Below are positions 35,442-44,650 of a stretch of DNA of 64,000 bases, piece after piece. The translations under genes were made by a program, and so were the position numbers. Each line of letters begins with the position of its first letter. Position 1 is the first letter of the stretch. The notes under the pieces are model-generated. The model saw nothing but the letters and a program-made list of their open reading frames with translations, had not been told where the DNA came from and searched no databases. Origin of the DNA: GCA-2731375 sp002731375 (GTDB lineage Bacteria; Pseudomonadota; Alphaproteobacteria; GCA-2731375); the NCBI GenBank assembly GCA_030752605.1, contig JASMDX010000011.1, positions 1-64,000 on the forward strand, read 5' to 3'.

Positions 35442-35834
35442 CTAATGGGGAAATAGCCAATAGCCAATCATTAGCACGATGCCAATAGCGCCCGCGGTGA
35501 GGCCAAATGCGTTGATCAGGAATGCGCCATGGGCTGCCGTCCGGGACGAATACAGATGTAGATCCCGGCCATGCCGGATCGCCCTGAAATGATTGGCCAC
35601 CGCACCCCGGCCCAAAAATACAATCAGAAACAGCCAGCCAATGGTATATGGGATGCCGTTCAGATACGGCTGGGTCAGGGTGACGCCGGCGACGGCCGCC
35701 ATAATCACGACGCCCTTGAAGGGATTGGTCGCTGACAATGGCGTCTGGCCAGACTTCAGCCGCGCGATGGAGAAGAAATTATAGAGGCTGCCGGTCAGCG
35801 CATAGGCGAATTGCAATGCGACAACTGTGTTCAT
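35442..35834 (-). CDS. four-helix membrane protein of unknown function
   Basis: 130 residues with four hydrophobic stretches (roughly 3-20, 40-60, 65-85 and 105-128), N-terminus NTVVALQFAYAL. No catalytic motif that I recognise; MAPEG or DoxX-like proteins have a similar size and topology but their signatures are not seen. It starts 9 bp after the stop of the hydroxyacid dehydrogenase gene on the same strand. Its start codon lies in a 13-bp tandem duplication. Confidence 0.65.
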   Translation of the reverse strand: MNTVVALQFAYALTGSLYNFFSIARLKSGQTPLSATNPFKGVVIMAAVAGVTLTQPYLNGIPYTIGWLFLIVFLGRGAVANHFRAIRHGRDLHLYSSRTAAHGAFLINAFGLTAGAIGIVLMIGYWLFPH

Positions 35835-35847
35835 CAACGGTGTTCAT
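35822..35847 (-). repeat. 13-bp tandem duplication over the start codon
   Basis: On the minus strand ATGAACACCGTTG (35847-35835) is followed immediately by ATGAACACAGTTG (35834-35822), one mismatch in 13. The first ATG overlaps the TGA of the upstream dehydrogenase in the usual ATGA way but is out of frame with the membrane protein; the second copy carries the in-frame ATG. Confidence 0.75.
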
Positions 35848-36812
35848 CCGTCCTCGAGTTCCGGAATAACCCAAAGCGGCGCCGCGCCCCGGTTGACCCG
35901 TTGCACATTATCGAAGGCATTACGGACCCGCGCCTTATTGCTTTCGAACGTCGGGCCGGCCATGTGCGGGGTCAAGGTGACGTTGTTCAGGCCAAACAGA
36001 GGGTTCTCGGGCGCCGGCGGCTCAACGTCGAAGACGTCTAGGCCGGCGCCGGCTATGCGGCTGTTGCTCAAGGCATCATGTAAGGCCGCCTCGTCAATGA
36101 CCGGTCCACGCGAGGTATTGATCAAGGTGGCGGTCGATTTCATTAAGGCTAGTTCAGCCGCGCCGATCATATGCTGGGTAGAAGGGTTCAGGGGCACATG
36201 CAAACTGACCAGATCGGACCCGGCGAGGAGTTCCCGCAACAGACGAAAGCGCACGCCCAGGGCATCTTCCTCCGCCTCGCTCAGGCGTTCGATATCGTAA
36301 TAGGTGATGCTCATGCCAAAGGCTTGCGCTAGGCGCGCTGTTTTCTTGCCGATTGCGCCCAGGCCGATAATACCCAGGCTCCTGTTGCGCAGTTCGTGCA
36401 GCGCCAGCAGGTTATTGCCGCGCCAGCGCCCCGCGGCCACATCGCCGTGCTGGCGTACCAGCTGGCGTGAGGTTGCCAGCATCAACAGCAAGGCGTGTTC
36501 GGAAACGGCTACGGAATTGGCGCCGCCATTGTTTGCAATCGGCACGCGGGCTTTTTGCGCGGCAGGGATATCGGCCCGGTCATAGCCGGCGCTGAGCAAC
36601 TGGATTAGCTTCAGATTGGGCGCGGCGGCATACAACTCGTGGTCCACCAGCATATCGACGAAGCCGACCAGGTACTCGGCCGTCGCCATAGCAGTATTAT
36701 ACTCGGCGCTACGGGCCTCGGTGATTATCAACTCATAGCCGGTGGGTGCCAGTTCCCGGGCAAAATCTGCCGCCGCCGGAAATGTTGTCACGAATACAAT
36801 TTTCGAGCTCAT
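35844..36812 (-). CDS. D-2-hydroxyacid dehydrogenase
   Basis: 322 residues of the D-isomer-specific 2-hydroxyacid dehydrogenase family. The NAD site is GIIGLGAIGKKTARLA; catalytic residues appear as Arg in INTSRGPVIDE, Glu in DVFDVEPPAPENPL, and His in LTPHMAGPT. Substrate-side SAGYDRADI and NGGANSVAVSEHAL are typical. It reduces or oxidises a 2-keto/2-hydroxyacid (glyoxylate, hydroxypyruvate or similar). Divergent from the CoA-transferase gene at 36951. Confidence 0.9.
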   Translation of the reverse strand: MSSKIVFVTTFPAAADFARELAPTGYELIITEARSAEYNTAMATAEYLVGFVDMLVDHELYAAAPNLKLIQLLSAGYDRADIPAAQKARVPIANNGGANSVAVSEHALLLMLATSRQLVRQHGDVAAGRWRGNNLLALHELRNRSLGIIGLGAIGKKTARLAQAFGMSITYYDIERLSEAEEDALGVRFRLLRELLAGSDLVSLHVPLNPSTQHMIGAAELALMKSTATLINTSRGPVIDEAALHDALSNSRIAGAGLDVFDVEPPAPENPLFGLNNVTLTPHMAGPTFESNKARVRNAFDNVQRVNRGAAPLWVIPELEDG

Positions 36813-36950
36813 GGCTCATCTCTCCCCGTATGGAATTTTCGAAGATTTCGTAACTTCTGTGTACCTTATACCTTATACCAAGGATGCCGCAGGTGTTGGC
36901 TTTCGCGTTATTCCATGGCAAGACAGCCGAAAGAGGGAACGAGGTAAAGC

Positions 36951-38150
36951 ATGAGTAATCCGGAGAGTTTACCCCTGGCGGGGATCAAGGTGTTGGAATT
37001 CAGCCATGCGGTGATGGGGCCGACTGCCGGCATGGTCCTGGCCGACCTGGGCGCGACGGTAACCAAGATCGAACCTGTGCCCGACGGCGACCGTACCCGT
37101 CATCTGCAAGGCGTTGGGATCGGCTATTTCCCCTTGCTCTGCCGTAACAAGCAAAGCTTGGCGATCGATCTGAAGGCGCCCGGCACCCGTCCCGCTGTGG
37201 AAGCCCTGGTGCGGCAATCGGATATTCTGCTGGAGAATTTCGCCCTGGGCACCATGGACCGGCTGGGCCTGGGCTATGATGCTATCAAGACTCTCAACCC
37301 TGGCCTGATTTATCTTCAGCTAAAGGGCTTTCTCTCGGGCCCCTACGAGGAACGCCGGGCCCTGGATGAGATCGTACAGATGATGAGTGGCCTGGCCTAT
37401 ATGACCGGACCGCCGGGACAGCCGCTGCGTGCCGGCGCTTCGGTGGTGGATATCATGGGTGGTATGGCCGGGGTGATCGCGGTTCTGGCGGCTCTGCGCG
37501 AGCGCGACAGCACCGGAGAGGGGCAATTGGTCAAGGCGGCGCTGTTTGAAACAGCCGTCTTCGCCGTGGGCCAACACATCGTGCAGCACGCTATTAGCGG
37601 CGAAGCCCTGGTGCCCATGTCGGTGCCGAACCGGGCTTGGGGCATTTACGATACTTTCGAAAGCGCCGAGGGCAAGCCGATCTTTATCGGCGTGGTCACC
37701 GATACTCAATGGTTGCGGTTTTGCGAGGTTTTTGAACGGCCTGACCTGCTGGCCGACGAACGGTTGCAAAGCAACGGTGACCGGGTTGATCAAAGGTCAT
37801 GGCTCGTCGGCGCCGTGGCCGAGACCTGCAAGAGCCTGTCCACTGCGGAACTGCTGGAGAAGTGCGATAAGGCACAACTGGCATTTGGACCCGTCAACAA
37901 GCCCGAGGATCTGCTGAACGATCCCCATCTGAACATGGACGGCAAACTCCGCGAGATGAAAATTCCCAGTGGCAAGCGGATCAAGACCCCGCGCCTGCCT
38001 TTGGAAATGGCTGGCCGCGATTTCTCCGTGCGCGACGATCCTCCAACCATTGGCCAGCACAGCCGCCAGGTCCTGACCGATGCCGGCCTCTCGATGGACG
38101 AGATCGAGGATTTGATCGCCGCCGGCCAGGTCATCGAAACCAAAGCTTAG
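36951..38150 (+). CDS. CaiB/BaiF family III CoA-transferase
   Basis: 399 residues. The N-terminal LAGIKVLEFSHAVMGPTAGMVLADLGA and RNKQSLAIDLK match family III enzymes; the catalytic Asp that forms the acyl anhydride sits near residue 140 in RALDEIVQMMSG. The C-terminal region has TPRLPLEMAGRD and DDPPTIGQHS. It exchanges CoA between two carboxylic acids. It precedes the indolepyruvate oxidoreductase on the same strand, so acyl-CoA handling of aromatic or branched acids is plausible. Confidence 0.88.
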   Translation: MSNPESLPLAGIKVLEFSHAVMGPTAGMVLADLGATVTKIEPVPDGDRTRHLQGVGIGYFPLLCRNKQSLAIDLKAPGTRPAVEALVRQSDILLENFALGTMDRLGLGYDAIKTLNPGLIYLQLKGFLSGPYEERRALDEIVQMMSGLAYMTGPPGQPLRAGASVVDIMGGMAGVIAVLAALRERDSTGEGQLVKAALFETAVFAVGQHIVQHAISGEALVPMSVPNRAWGIYDTFESAEGKPIFIGVVTDTQWLRFCEVFERPDLLADERLQSNGDRVDQRSWLVGAVAETCKSLSTAELLEKCDKAQLAFGPVNKPEDLLNDPHLNMDGKLREMKIPSGKRIKTPRLPLEMAGRDFSVRDDPPTIGQHSRQVLTDAGLSMDEIEDLIAAGQVIETKA

Positions 38151-38342
38151 ACCTGAGTTTTCACGAGGTTGTGGATTGATCATCGCCGCCTCATGGAGGA
38201 CAAGGTGGTCCTAGCGCATACGATGACGCAACCTCGGGCGCATTTCCTGGCAGGGGCGCCGGGCGATTTCGCATCCGGCCCGCACTACCCCCGGGCAGCG
38301 CCGGTTTCTTAGCGAGTTGTCTAGAGGCGTAGACTAGGCCGT

Positions 38343-38548
38343 GTGGCTAAAAATAGTGCAGGAGGTGCGGCGGGCAATTATCAAATATTCGAACTGCCGA
38401 ACAAGCTGCGATCCAAGATCGGCGCCAGGCAAAGGCCCATGAAGTTGCGCTGGATTTGGCGGCAGATGTCTTGGAAAGCGTCAAGTCGGCCTGGAAAGTT
38501 CGTGGTCATGTCTCTGACAGGGGCAAGGCTGGCAAGATTTGACAAGCA
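38343..38548 (+). pseudogene. possible frameshifted relic of a short protein
   Basis: In the 543 bp gap between the CoA-transferase and the IorAB gene, one frame reads NYQIFELPNKLRSKIGA (from about 38373) and, after a shift near 38428, the next frame reads AKAHEVALDLAADVLESVKSAW and RGHVSDRGKAGKI before a stop. Both pieces look protein-like and are helical, while the unshifted frames do not. I do not recognise the family. The rest of the gap (38151-38342, 38550-38693) shows nothing else. Confidence 0.35.
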
Positions 38549-38693
38549 AGAGCGGCCCCAGACCCACCTTGACCTCGGTCCGCAATGCCAGGCTGCCGCG
38601 CTAAATACCCATCCCTGTACTTGCCAGTTCGGCCTTTTAGATGGATCATCAAGGTTACAGCTTGTGGATAATACCCGATAGCGAGGATGAGCC

Positions 38694-41600
38694 ATGACCT
38701 TGGCGGCGGTCTCTCTTGATGACAAATATCAAAGCGAGCATGGCCAGGTTTATCTGACCGGTAGCCAGGCCCTGGTACGGGCGGCCATGATGCAGTACCT
38801 CCGTGACCAGGCCGCCGGACTGAACACGGCCAGTTTCATCTCTGGCTACCGCGGCTCGCCGATGCATAATATCGACAAGGAGTTATGGCGCGCCAACCGC
38901 TTCCTGGCCGAGCGCGCTATCCATTTCGTGCCGGGCGTGAACGAGGATTTGGCTGCGACCGCCTGCCTTGGCACCCAGCAATCCTCCATGTTTGGCGATA
39001 GCACCCATGATGGCGTCTTTGCCATGTGGTACGGCAAGGGGCCGGGGCTGGACCGCTCCATCGACAGCATGCGTCACAACAATCTGCTTGGCACCTCGCA
39101 ACACGGCGGCGCCCTCGCCGTGGTCGGTGACGATCATGCCATGAAGTCAACAGATGTGCCGGCGGCATCGGAAACCATGTTCGCCGATTTGCAGATGCCC
39201 ATGCTGTATCCAGCTTCGGTGCAGGAGATCATCGATTACAGCCTGTATGGCTGGGCCATGTCGCGTTTCTCAGGCGCCTGGACCGGGTTGAAAATCGTCG
39301 CCGATACGGTGGATGCTGCCGCCCCCGTCGATGGCGATCCCCATCGTTTGAAGATCGTCATACCTGAATTCACCTTCCCCGATGATGGTGTTCATATTCG
39401 GGGCGGCGACCGCTGGGTCCTGCAGGAACCACGCCTGCGGAATTTCAAACTGCCCGCCGCCATGGCCTTGGCCCGCGCCAACAACCTGAACCAGGTAGTG
39501 ATGCAAAGCCCTAAACCCCGCATCGGCATCATTTCCAGCGGCAAGGCGTCGGTCGATGTGCGCCAGGCCCTGATGGAGTTGGGCATCAATGGGGCGCAGG
39601 CGTCTGATTTGGGTATTGTCATGTTGAAAATGGGCATGCCTTTCCCCTTTGACACGGACGCCGTGCTCGGCTTTGCCGCCGGCCTGGAAGAGATCATCGT
39701 GGTCGAGGAAAAGCGCCGTTTTCTGGAGAGCCGGGTCCGCGATGTCCTCTACGACTTGCCTGATGGACAGCGGCCAAGGGTCGTCGGCCGCCATGACAGC
39801 GACGGTAACGAGATGCTGCCGGGTTGCGGTGAATTCGGGGCCGAGGAAATTGCCCGCGCCGTGGCCGGCCGGATAACGCATTTTCATTGCAGCGAGCAAA
39901 TCGAGGCGCGCCTGGCTTTTCTTGATGCCAAGGCGGCGCGGATGGCGCAACGCCAGGATTTGGCGGTTACCCGCATTCCTTATTTTTGCTCGGGCTGTCC
40001 ACATAACAGCTCCACCAAGGTGCCGGAGGGCAGCCGGGGGCAAAGCGGCGTCGGCTGCCACTACATGGCCTCGTATATGGACCGCAATACAGATGCCCAC
40101 ACCCAGATGGGCGGCGAGGGCGCGAACTGGATCGGCCATTTCCCTTATTCCAAGGCCGGGCATGTTTTCCAAAACATTGGCGATGGTACCTATTTCCATT
40201 CCGGTCTGCTGGCGATCCGTGCCTGTATCGCGGCCAAGGTCAATATTACCTACAAGATCCTCTTTAACGACGCCGTCGCCATGACCGGCGGCCAGCCCAT
40301 CGACGGCGAATTGACGCCCATGGCGATCTCCCGCCAGGTTCATGCCGAGGGTGCCAGGAAAATCGTCGTGGTCAGTGACCAGCCTGACAAATATCCCGCC
40401 AACGCCGGCTTCGCCCCCGGCGTTACGTTCGAGCACCGTCGTTCGCTCGCCAGGGTGCAGCGGGAATTGAGCGAGATCGAAGGTGTCACCGTATTGATCT
40501 ATGATCAGACCTGCGCCGCCGAGAAGCGCCGCCGCCGCAAGAAAGGCGATATGGAGGACCCGGCCCGGCGCCTGTTCGTCAATCACCTGGTTTGCGAGGG
40601 CTGTGGCGATTGTTCGACCACGTCGAACTGCATGTCGGTGCTGCCGCTACAGTCCGAATTCGGCCGCAAGCGCCGGATCGACCAATCTTCATGCAACAAG
40701 GACTATTCCTGTGCCGAGGGCTTTTGCCCCAGCTTCGTTTCGGTCATGGGCGGTATTCCTCGCAAGGCCGGCGCCATTGCCGAGGTGCCGGAAAAGCTGC
40801 GCCTGTTGCCCGAGCCGACCCTGCCTGTCCTCGCCGAGGGAGAGACCTATGGCATCATGATCACCGGCATCGGTGGTACCGGCGTGGTGACCATATCGGC
40901 GCTTTTGACCATGGCGGCTCATATGGAGGGCAAGGCCTTTTCGACCATCGATCAATTCGGCATGGCGCAAAAGGGAGGTCCGGTGTCCTCGCATGTGCGC
41001 TTGGCGCTGAACCAGGACGATATCCTCTCGCCCCGCCTATCCAGCGGTACCGCCGATCTGATTCTGGGTTGTGACAGCCTAGTCACGGCATCCGAGCTGG
41101 GTCTCGGCGCCATCGATGCCGGGCGCAGCCACGTTCTGGTCAACTCACACCAGGCGATCACCGGGCAGTTCGCCCTGGATCCCAGCCTGGAATTTCCCGG
41201 CGACGATGTGGAGATCCGCATCCAGGCCGAGGCCGGCGCCGGTAAAGCCACATTCCTGAACGCCACACGCCTGGCGACCGCGCTGCTGGGCGATGCCATC
41301 GGCGCCAATCTGTTCATGCTGGGGCATGCCTATCAGCAGGGCCTGATCCCGGTCACGGCGGAGGCGATCGAACGGGCCATCGAGATGAATGGCGTGGCAC
41401 AGGCGATGAACAAGGCGGCCTTCCTTTGGGGCCGGCGTGCGGCGCTGGATCTTGATGCCGTCAACACCGTTGCTGTTGCCGATGCCGGCACGGCGGCTTC
41501 GGCTGACGATCTGGCCGCCATGATTGAGCGACGCAAGGCGGACCTGACCGCCTATCAGAGCAAACGCCTGGCGCGGCGCTATGGCGCCCTAGTCGAACAG

Positions 41601-42170
41601 GTGCGGGCGGGCGAGACCGCGGTGGCGCCGCGTAGCGAGATTCTGTCCCAGGCCGTGGCGAGAAATCTGCACAAGCTGATGGCCTACAAGGACGAATACG
41701 AAGTAGCGCGCCTGTATAGTGATGGCCGCTTCATGGCCGCCCTGGAACAGCAGTTCGAGGGCGCTTACGAGCTGGTCTTTCATCTGGCCCCGCCGATCCT
41801 GAGCAAGACGGATCCGGATACGGGCCTGCCCATGAAGCGGGACTTCAAGCCCTGGATGGCTAGCGCTATGACCTGGTTGGCGCGGCTGAAATTCCTGCGC
41901 GGCGGACCCCTGGATATATTTGGCCGAACCGAGGAACGGCGCACCGAACGGCGCCTGATCGGCGAATACGAGGCCATGATTGAGGAGATTTTGGGTGGCC
42001 TGAAAAGCAGCAACCTTGATCAGGCTGTCCGCCTGGCGATGGTGCCGGAATTGATTACCGGCTTTGGACACATCAAGGGCCGGCACCTTGAAGAGGCCAT
42101 GAGCCTCAAGGCCAACCTGCTGGCGGAATGGCGGTTGCCCAGCAGCACCCTGCCCGAGGCCGCGGAATAA
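38694..42170 (+). CDS. indolepyruvate ferredoxin oxidoreductase, fused alpha-beta (IorAB-like)
   Basis: 1158 residues. The N-terminal part (about 1-450) is the pyruvate-ferredoxin oxidoreductase core I type (SGYRGSPMHNIDKELWR, FVPGVNEDLAATA). The TPP region has CHYMASYMDRNT, GGEGANWIGH, IGDGTYFHSG and NDAVAMTGGQP. A Cys-rich segment (CEGCGDCSTTSNC ... CAEGFCPSF) near 640-690 binds Fe-S clusters. From about 720 the gamma-type domain begins (TGIGGTGVVTISALL, QFGMAQKGGP). It oxidatively decarboxylates arylpyruvates or branched 2-ketoacids to acyl-CoA. The single-chain form is common in aerobic proteobacteria. Confidence 0.92.
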   Translation: MTLAAVSLDDKYQSEHGQVYLTGSQALVRAAMMQYLRDQAAGLNTASFISGYRGSPMHNIDKELWRANRFLAERAIHFVPGVNEDLAATACLGTQQSSMFGDSTHDGVFAMWYGKGPGLDRSIDSMRHNNLLGTSQHGGALAVVGDDHAMKSTDVPAASETMFADLQMPMLYPASVQEIIDYSLYGWAMSRFSGAWTGLKIVADTVDAAAPVDGDPHRLKIVIPEFTFPDDGVHIRGGDRWVLQEPRLRNFKLPAAMALARANNLNQVVMQSPKPRIGIISSGKASVDVRQALMELGINGAQASDLGIVMLKMGMPFPFDTDAVLGFAAGLEEIIVVEEKRRFLESRVRDVLYDLPDGQRPRVVGRHDSDGNEMLPGCGEFGAEEIARAVAGRITHFHCSEQIEARLAFLDAKAARMAQRQDLAVTRIPYFCSGCPHNSSTKVPEGSRGQSGVGCHYMASYMDRNTDAHTQMGGEGANWIGHFPYSKAGHVFQNIGDGTYFHSGLLAIRACIAAKVNITYKILFNDAVAMTGGQPIDGELTPMAISRQVHAEGARKIVVVSDQPDKYPANAGFAPGVTFEHRRSLARVQRELSEIEGVTVLIYDQTCAAEKRRRRKKGDMEDPARRLFVNHLVCEGCGDCSTTSNCMSVLPLQSEFGRKRRIDQSSCNKDYSCAEGFCPSFVSVMGGIPRKAGAIAEVPEKLRLLPEPTLPVLAEGETYGIMITGIGGTGVVTISALLTMAAHMEGKAFSTIDQFGMAQKGGPVSSHVRLALNQDDILSPRLSSGTADLILGCDSLVTASELGLGAIDAGRSHVLVNSHQAITGQFALDPSLEFPGDDVEIRIQAEAGAGKATFLNATRLATALLGDAIGANLFMLGHAYQQGLIPVTAEAIERAIEMNGVAQAMNKAAFLWGRRAALDLDAVNTVAVADAGTAASADDLAAMIERRKADLTAYQSKRLARRYGALVEQVRAGETAVAPRSEILSQAVARNLHKLMAYKDEYEVARLYSDGRFMAALEQQFEGAYELVFHLAPPILSKTDPDTGLPMKRDFKPWMASAMTWLARLKFLRGGPLDIFGRTEERRTERRLIGEYEAMIEEILGGLKSSNLDQAVRLAMVPELITGFGHIKGRHLEEAMSLKANLLAEWRLPSSTLPEAAE

Positions 42171-42206
42171 CGATAACAAGCAGAAAGTTTTTCTGGAGTG
42201 GTTTGA

Positions 42207-43640
42207 ATGACTGATGCGTTTGAGTACCCGAGTGTAACAGAGTTAATCCAGGCCTTTCGCCAAGGGCGGCTTTCGCCAGAGGATGCGGCGGAGGCCGCTT
42301 TGGCCCGGATCAAGACCACGGAGCCAACCTTGAACGCCTTTCAGCTGGTCGACGAAGCCGGCGCTAGGGAAGCCGCTGTCGCCTCGGCCAAGCGCTGGGC
42401 TGAAGGCCGCCCCCTGGGCCCCATGGATGGTATTCCTTTGTCCATCAAGGATATCGTCGCCATGAAGAACTGGCCCACGTTAAGCGGTTCGAAAACTGTC
42501 GATACCAACGGACCGTTTGATGAGGACGCCCCTGCCGTGGCCCGCCTGCGTGAAGGTGGGGCGGTGATCCTGGGCAAGACCACGACCCCTGAATTTGGCT
42601 GGAAGGGCATGACCGACAGCCCATTGGCCGGCATCACGCGCAACCCCTGGAACCCGGCCCATACCTCTGGCGGCTCGTCGGGCGGCGCGGCGGCTTCGCT
42701 AGCGGCTGGCATCGGCGCCATTGCCTATGGCACCGATGGTGGAGGGTCGATCCGCATCCCGTCCAATTATTGCGGTGTCTACGGTATCAAGCCGACCTAT
42801 GGCCGGGTGCCCCATGCGCCCAACGACCGGCCTTTTTCGACCATCTCATCGGGCGGCCCCATTGCCCGTACGGTCACTGATGCGGCCCTGTTCCTGAACG
42901 TCATCACTCAGCCCGACGACCGGGACTGGCGGGCCCTGCCGCCCGATGGCCGGGATTACCGCATCGGTCTTGATGACGGCGTGCGCGGCCTGCGCATTGC
43001 CTATGCCCCCGCCCTGGGTGGGGCGGAGGTGGCGGCGGAAATTCTGGCCGCGACGGACCAGGCGGTGAGTGTATTTCAGGATATGGGCGCCGTGGTCGAG
43101 CAGACCGGCGAGGTCATAGCGCCGCTCAAGCCGCGTTTTGAAACTTATTGGATCGCCGGCTTCGCGACCCGCCTACGCGGCATGAGTGAGGAAAAACGCG
43201 CCCTGCTGGAGCCGGATTTCCGCACCCTGGCCGAGGCCGGACTGGATGTGGATGTCGAGGAATATCTCCGTGGAGAGGCTGAGCGTATTGTGCTTGGCCT
43301 TGAATTCGCTGCCCTGCACCGGGACTATGATCTGTTGCTGACGCCGACCCAGCCGACCCTGCCGCCCACCGTGGAAACCCGCTATCATTCACCGGAGTTC
43401 GACCGCTGGCGCCATGCCGTACCATTCACGGTGCCGTTCAACCTGACCGGCCAGCCGGCGGCGACCATTCCCTGTGGTGTTTCAAATAGTGGCTTGCCCA
43501 TCGGCTTACAGATTGTCGGCCCCCGCTTTGCCGATCATCTGGTATTGCGTGCCTCCCGCGCCTACGAAGCAGCCAGGGCGACACCCTTGGCCGAACCCAC
43601 TTTGCGGGCCAGCGTTGACGGCTTCATGGCGGAGGCATGA
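42207..43640 (+). CDS. amidase (amidase signature family)
   Basis: 477 residues with the amidase-signature core: catalytic Lys in LSIKDIVAMK near 80, the Ser/Gly-rich HTSGGSSGGAAASLAAG near 155 (cis-Ser and nucleophile-supporting Ser) and GTDGGGSIRIPSNYCGVYGIKPTYGRVP around 180. The C-terminal AATIPCGVSNSGLPIGLQIVG is conserved. It hydrolyses an amide to acid and ammonia. It lies 36 bp downstream of IorAB on the same strand, suggesting joint catabolism of aromatic or acyl amides. No GatB/C partner is nearby, so it is not a GatA. Confidence 0.88.
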   Translation: MTDAFEYPSVTELIQAFRQGRLSPEDAAEAALARIKTTEPTLNAFQLVDEAGAREAAVASAKRWAEGRPLGPMDGIPLSIKDIVAMKNWPTLSGSKTVDTNGPFDEDAPAVARLREGGAVILGKTTTPEFGWKGMTDSPLAGITRNPWNPAHTSGGSSGGAAASLAAGIGAIAYGTDGGGSIRIPSNYCGVYGIKPTYGRVPHAPNDRPFSTISSGGPIARTVTDAALFLNVITQPDDRDWRALPPDGRDYRIGLDDGVRGLRIAYAPALGGAEVAAEILAATDQAVSVFQDMGAVVEQTGEVIAPLKPRFETYWIAGFATRLRGMSEEKRALLEPDFRTLAEAGLDVDVEEYLRGEAERIVLGLEFAALHRDYDLLLTPTQPTLPPTVETRYHSPEFDRWRHAVPFTVPFNLTGQPAATIPCGVSNSGLPIGLQIVGPRFADHLVLRASRAYEAARATPLAEPTLRASVDGFMAEA

Positions 43641-43717
43641 TATGAGACCTTTCCAGACAGGTGAATCCTGGTATTAAGCTGCGTCACTTGCCTCTTTCTT
43701 TCCCGCCAATGGTTTAA

Positions 43718-44638
43718 ATGCGTAGGTTCAAAAAAATAATCCAAATAGTATTGGCTATCCTGGTCATCCTTGGCGCCGTTGCGGTATGGCTGTTCGGTTA
43801 TGACGAACCACGCGTGCGACTGGCTAGGGCCGATAACGGCTGTCCGGGCTGCGATCTGCGTGAAGCTTCCATGTGGTGGATCAAGCTGATCGAGGCGGAT
43901 TTTAAAGGTGCCGACATGAGCGGCGCTACCATGTGGTGGACCGATCTACAGCGCGCTGATCTGCGCCAGGCAAAATTCGTTGGCGCCAATTTGTGGTGGT
44001 CGGATCTGCGCGGTGCGCGGTTGGCGGAAGCGGACTTGAGCGGCGCCGAACTGGGCCGGGCCGATCTGCGCGGCACCAAAGGCCCGGGGATGTTGTTGAA
44101 AATAGCCAGCCTTACCGGCACCAACTTGACAGGAGGGCGTTTCCCGGGCGCCAGCCTGTGGCGGGCTAATCTATTGCAGGCCATCGTGCAGGACGTGGAC
44201 CTGAGCGGCACCGACTTGACGGAAGCCAATTTTCATGCGGTGAACCTAAGCGGTTCCAATTTCGCCGGCGCGACCATAGTCAGAGCCTCTCTGACCGAGA
44301 CCAACATGATCGGCGTTAATCTTTCGGGCGCTGATCTGACTGGCGCCAATCTTAGCGAGGCGAAACTGCATGATGCGGACATGCGGGGCGCCAATATGCG
44401 CAAGGCTAACTTGCCGACCGCTGATATGACCCGCGCCAACCTGGCTGGCGCCAATTTCGAGGGCGCCAACCTGACCTGGTCGACCATGGTTGATGCCAAT
44501 CTTTCCGGTGTCAACTTCAGCAAGGCAGATTTGGGCAGCGCCGACCTATCCGGCGCCGATCTGACCGGTGCGATCCTGACCGGGGCGCGCTTGTGCAAAA
44601 CCAAAATGCCAACCGGGATGGATAATTCTGACTGCTAG
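43718..44638 (+). CDS. membrane-anchored pentapeptide-repeat protein
   Basis: 306 residues. An N-terminal transmembrane helix (about 7-26, IIQIVLAILVILGAVAVWLF) is followed by a short linker with CPGC, then about 45 consecutive A(D/N)LxX pentapeptides (ADLRQAKFVGANLWWSDL and similar), forming a predicted right-handed beta helix to residue 290. The early coils carry paired tryptophans (MWWIKL, MWWTDL, LWWSDL) at regular spacing, an unusual feature. It ends with CKTKMPTGMDNSDC. Topology suggests the helix lies in the periplasm. Function unknown; family members act as DNA mimics or scaffolds. Confidence 0.85.
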   Translation: MRRFKKIIQIVLAILVILGAVAVWLFGYDEPRVRLARADNGCPGCDLREASMWWIKLIEADFKGADMSGATMWWTDLQRADLRQAKFVGANLWWSDLRGARLAEADLSGAELGRADLRGTKGPGMLLKIASLTGTNLTGGRFPGASLWRANLLQAIVQDVDLSGTDLTEANFHAVNLSGSNFAGATIVRASLTETNMIGVNLSGADLTGANLSEAKLHDADMRGANMRKANLPTADMTRANLAGANFEGANLTWSTMVDANLSGVNFSKADLGSADLSGADLTGAILTGARLCKTKMPTGMDNSDC

Positions 44639-44650
44639 TGAATTTGCGGA

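Noticed and set aside
39270..40586. A 438-codon open frame antisense to the IorAB gene
   Set aside because: It mirrors the codon structure of the sense gene, has no domain I recognise, and the plus strand encodes an unambiguous IorAB enzyme throughout.
42207..43640. GatA subunit of the Glu-tRNA amidotransferase
   Set aside because: Amidase-signature motifs fit, but no gatB or gatC neighbours and the context is catabolic; a general amidase is the safer call.
43718..44638. CRISPR-like or satellite repeat
   Set aside because: The periodic signal is a 15-bp codon-level repeat from pentapeptides in an intact reading frame, with no identical repeats or spacers.
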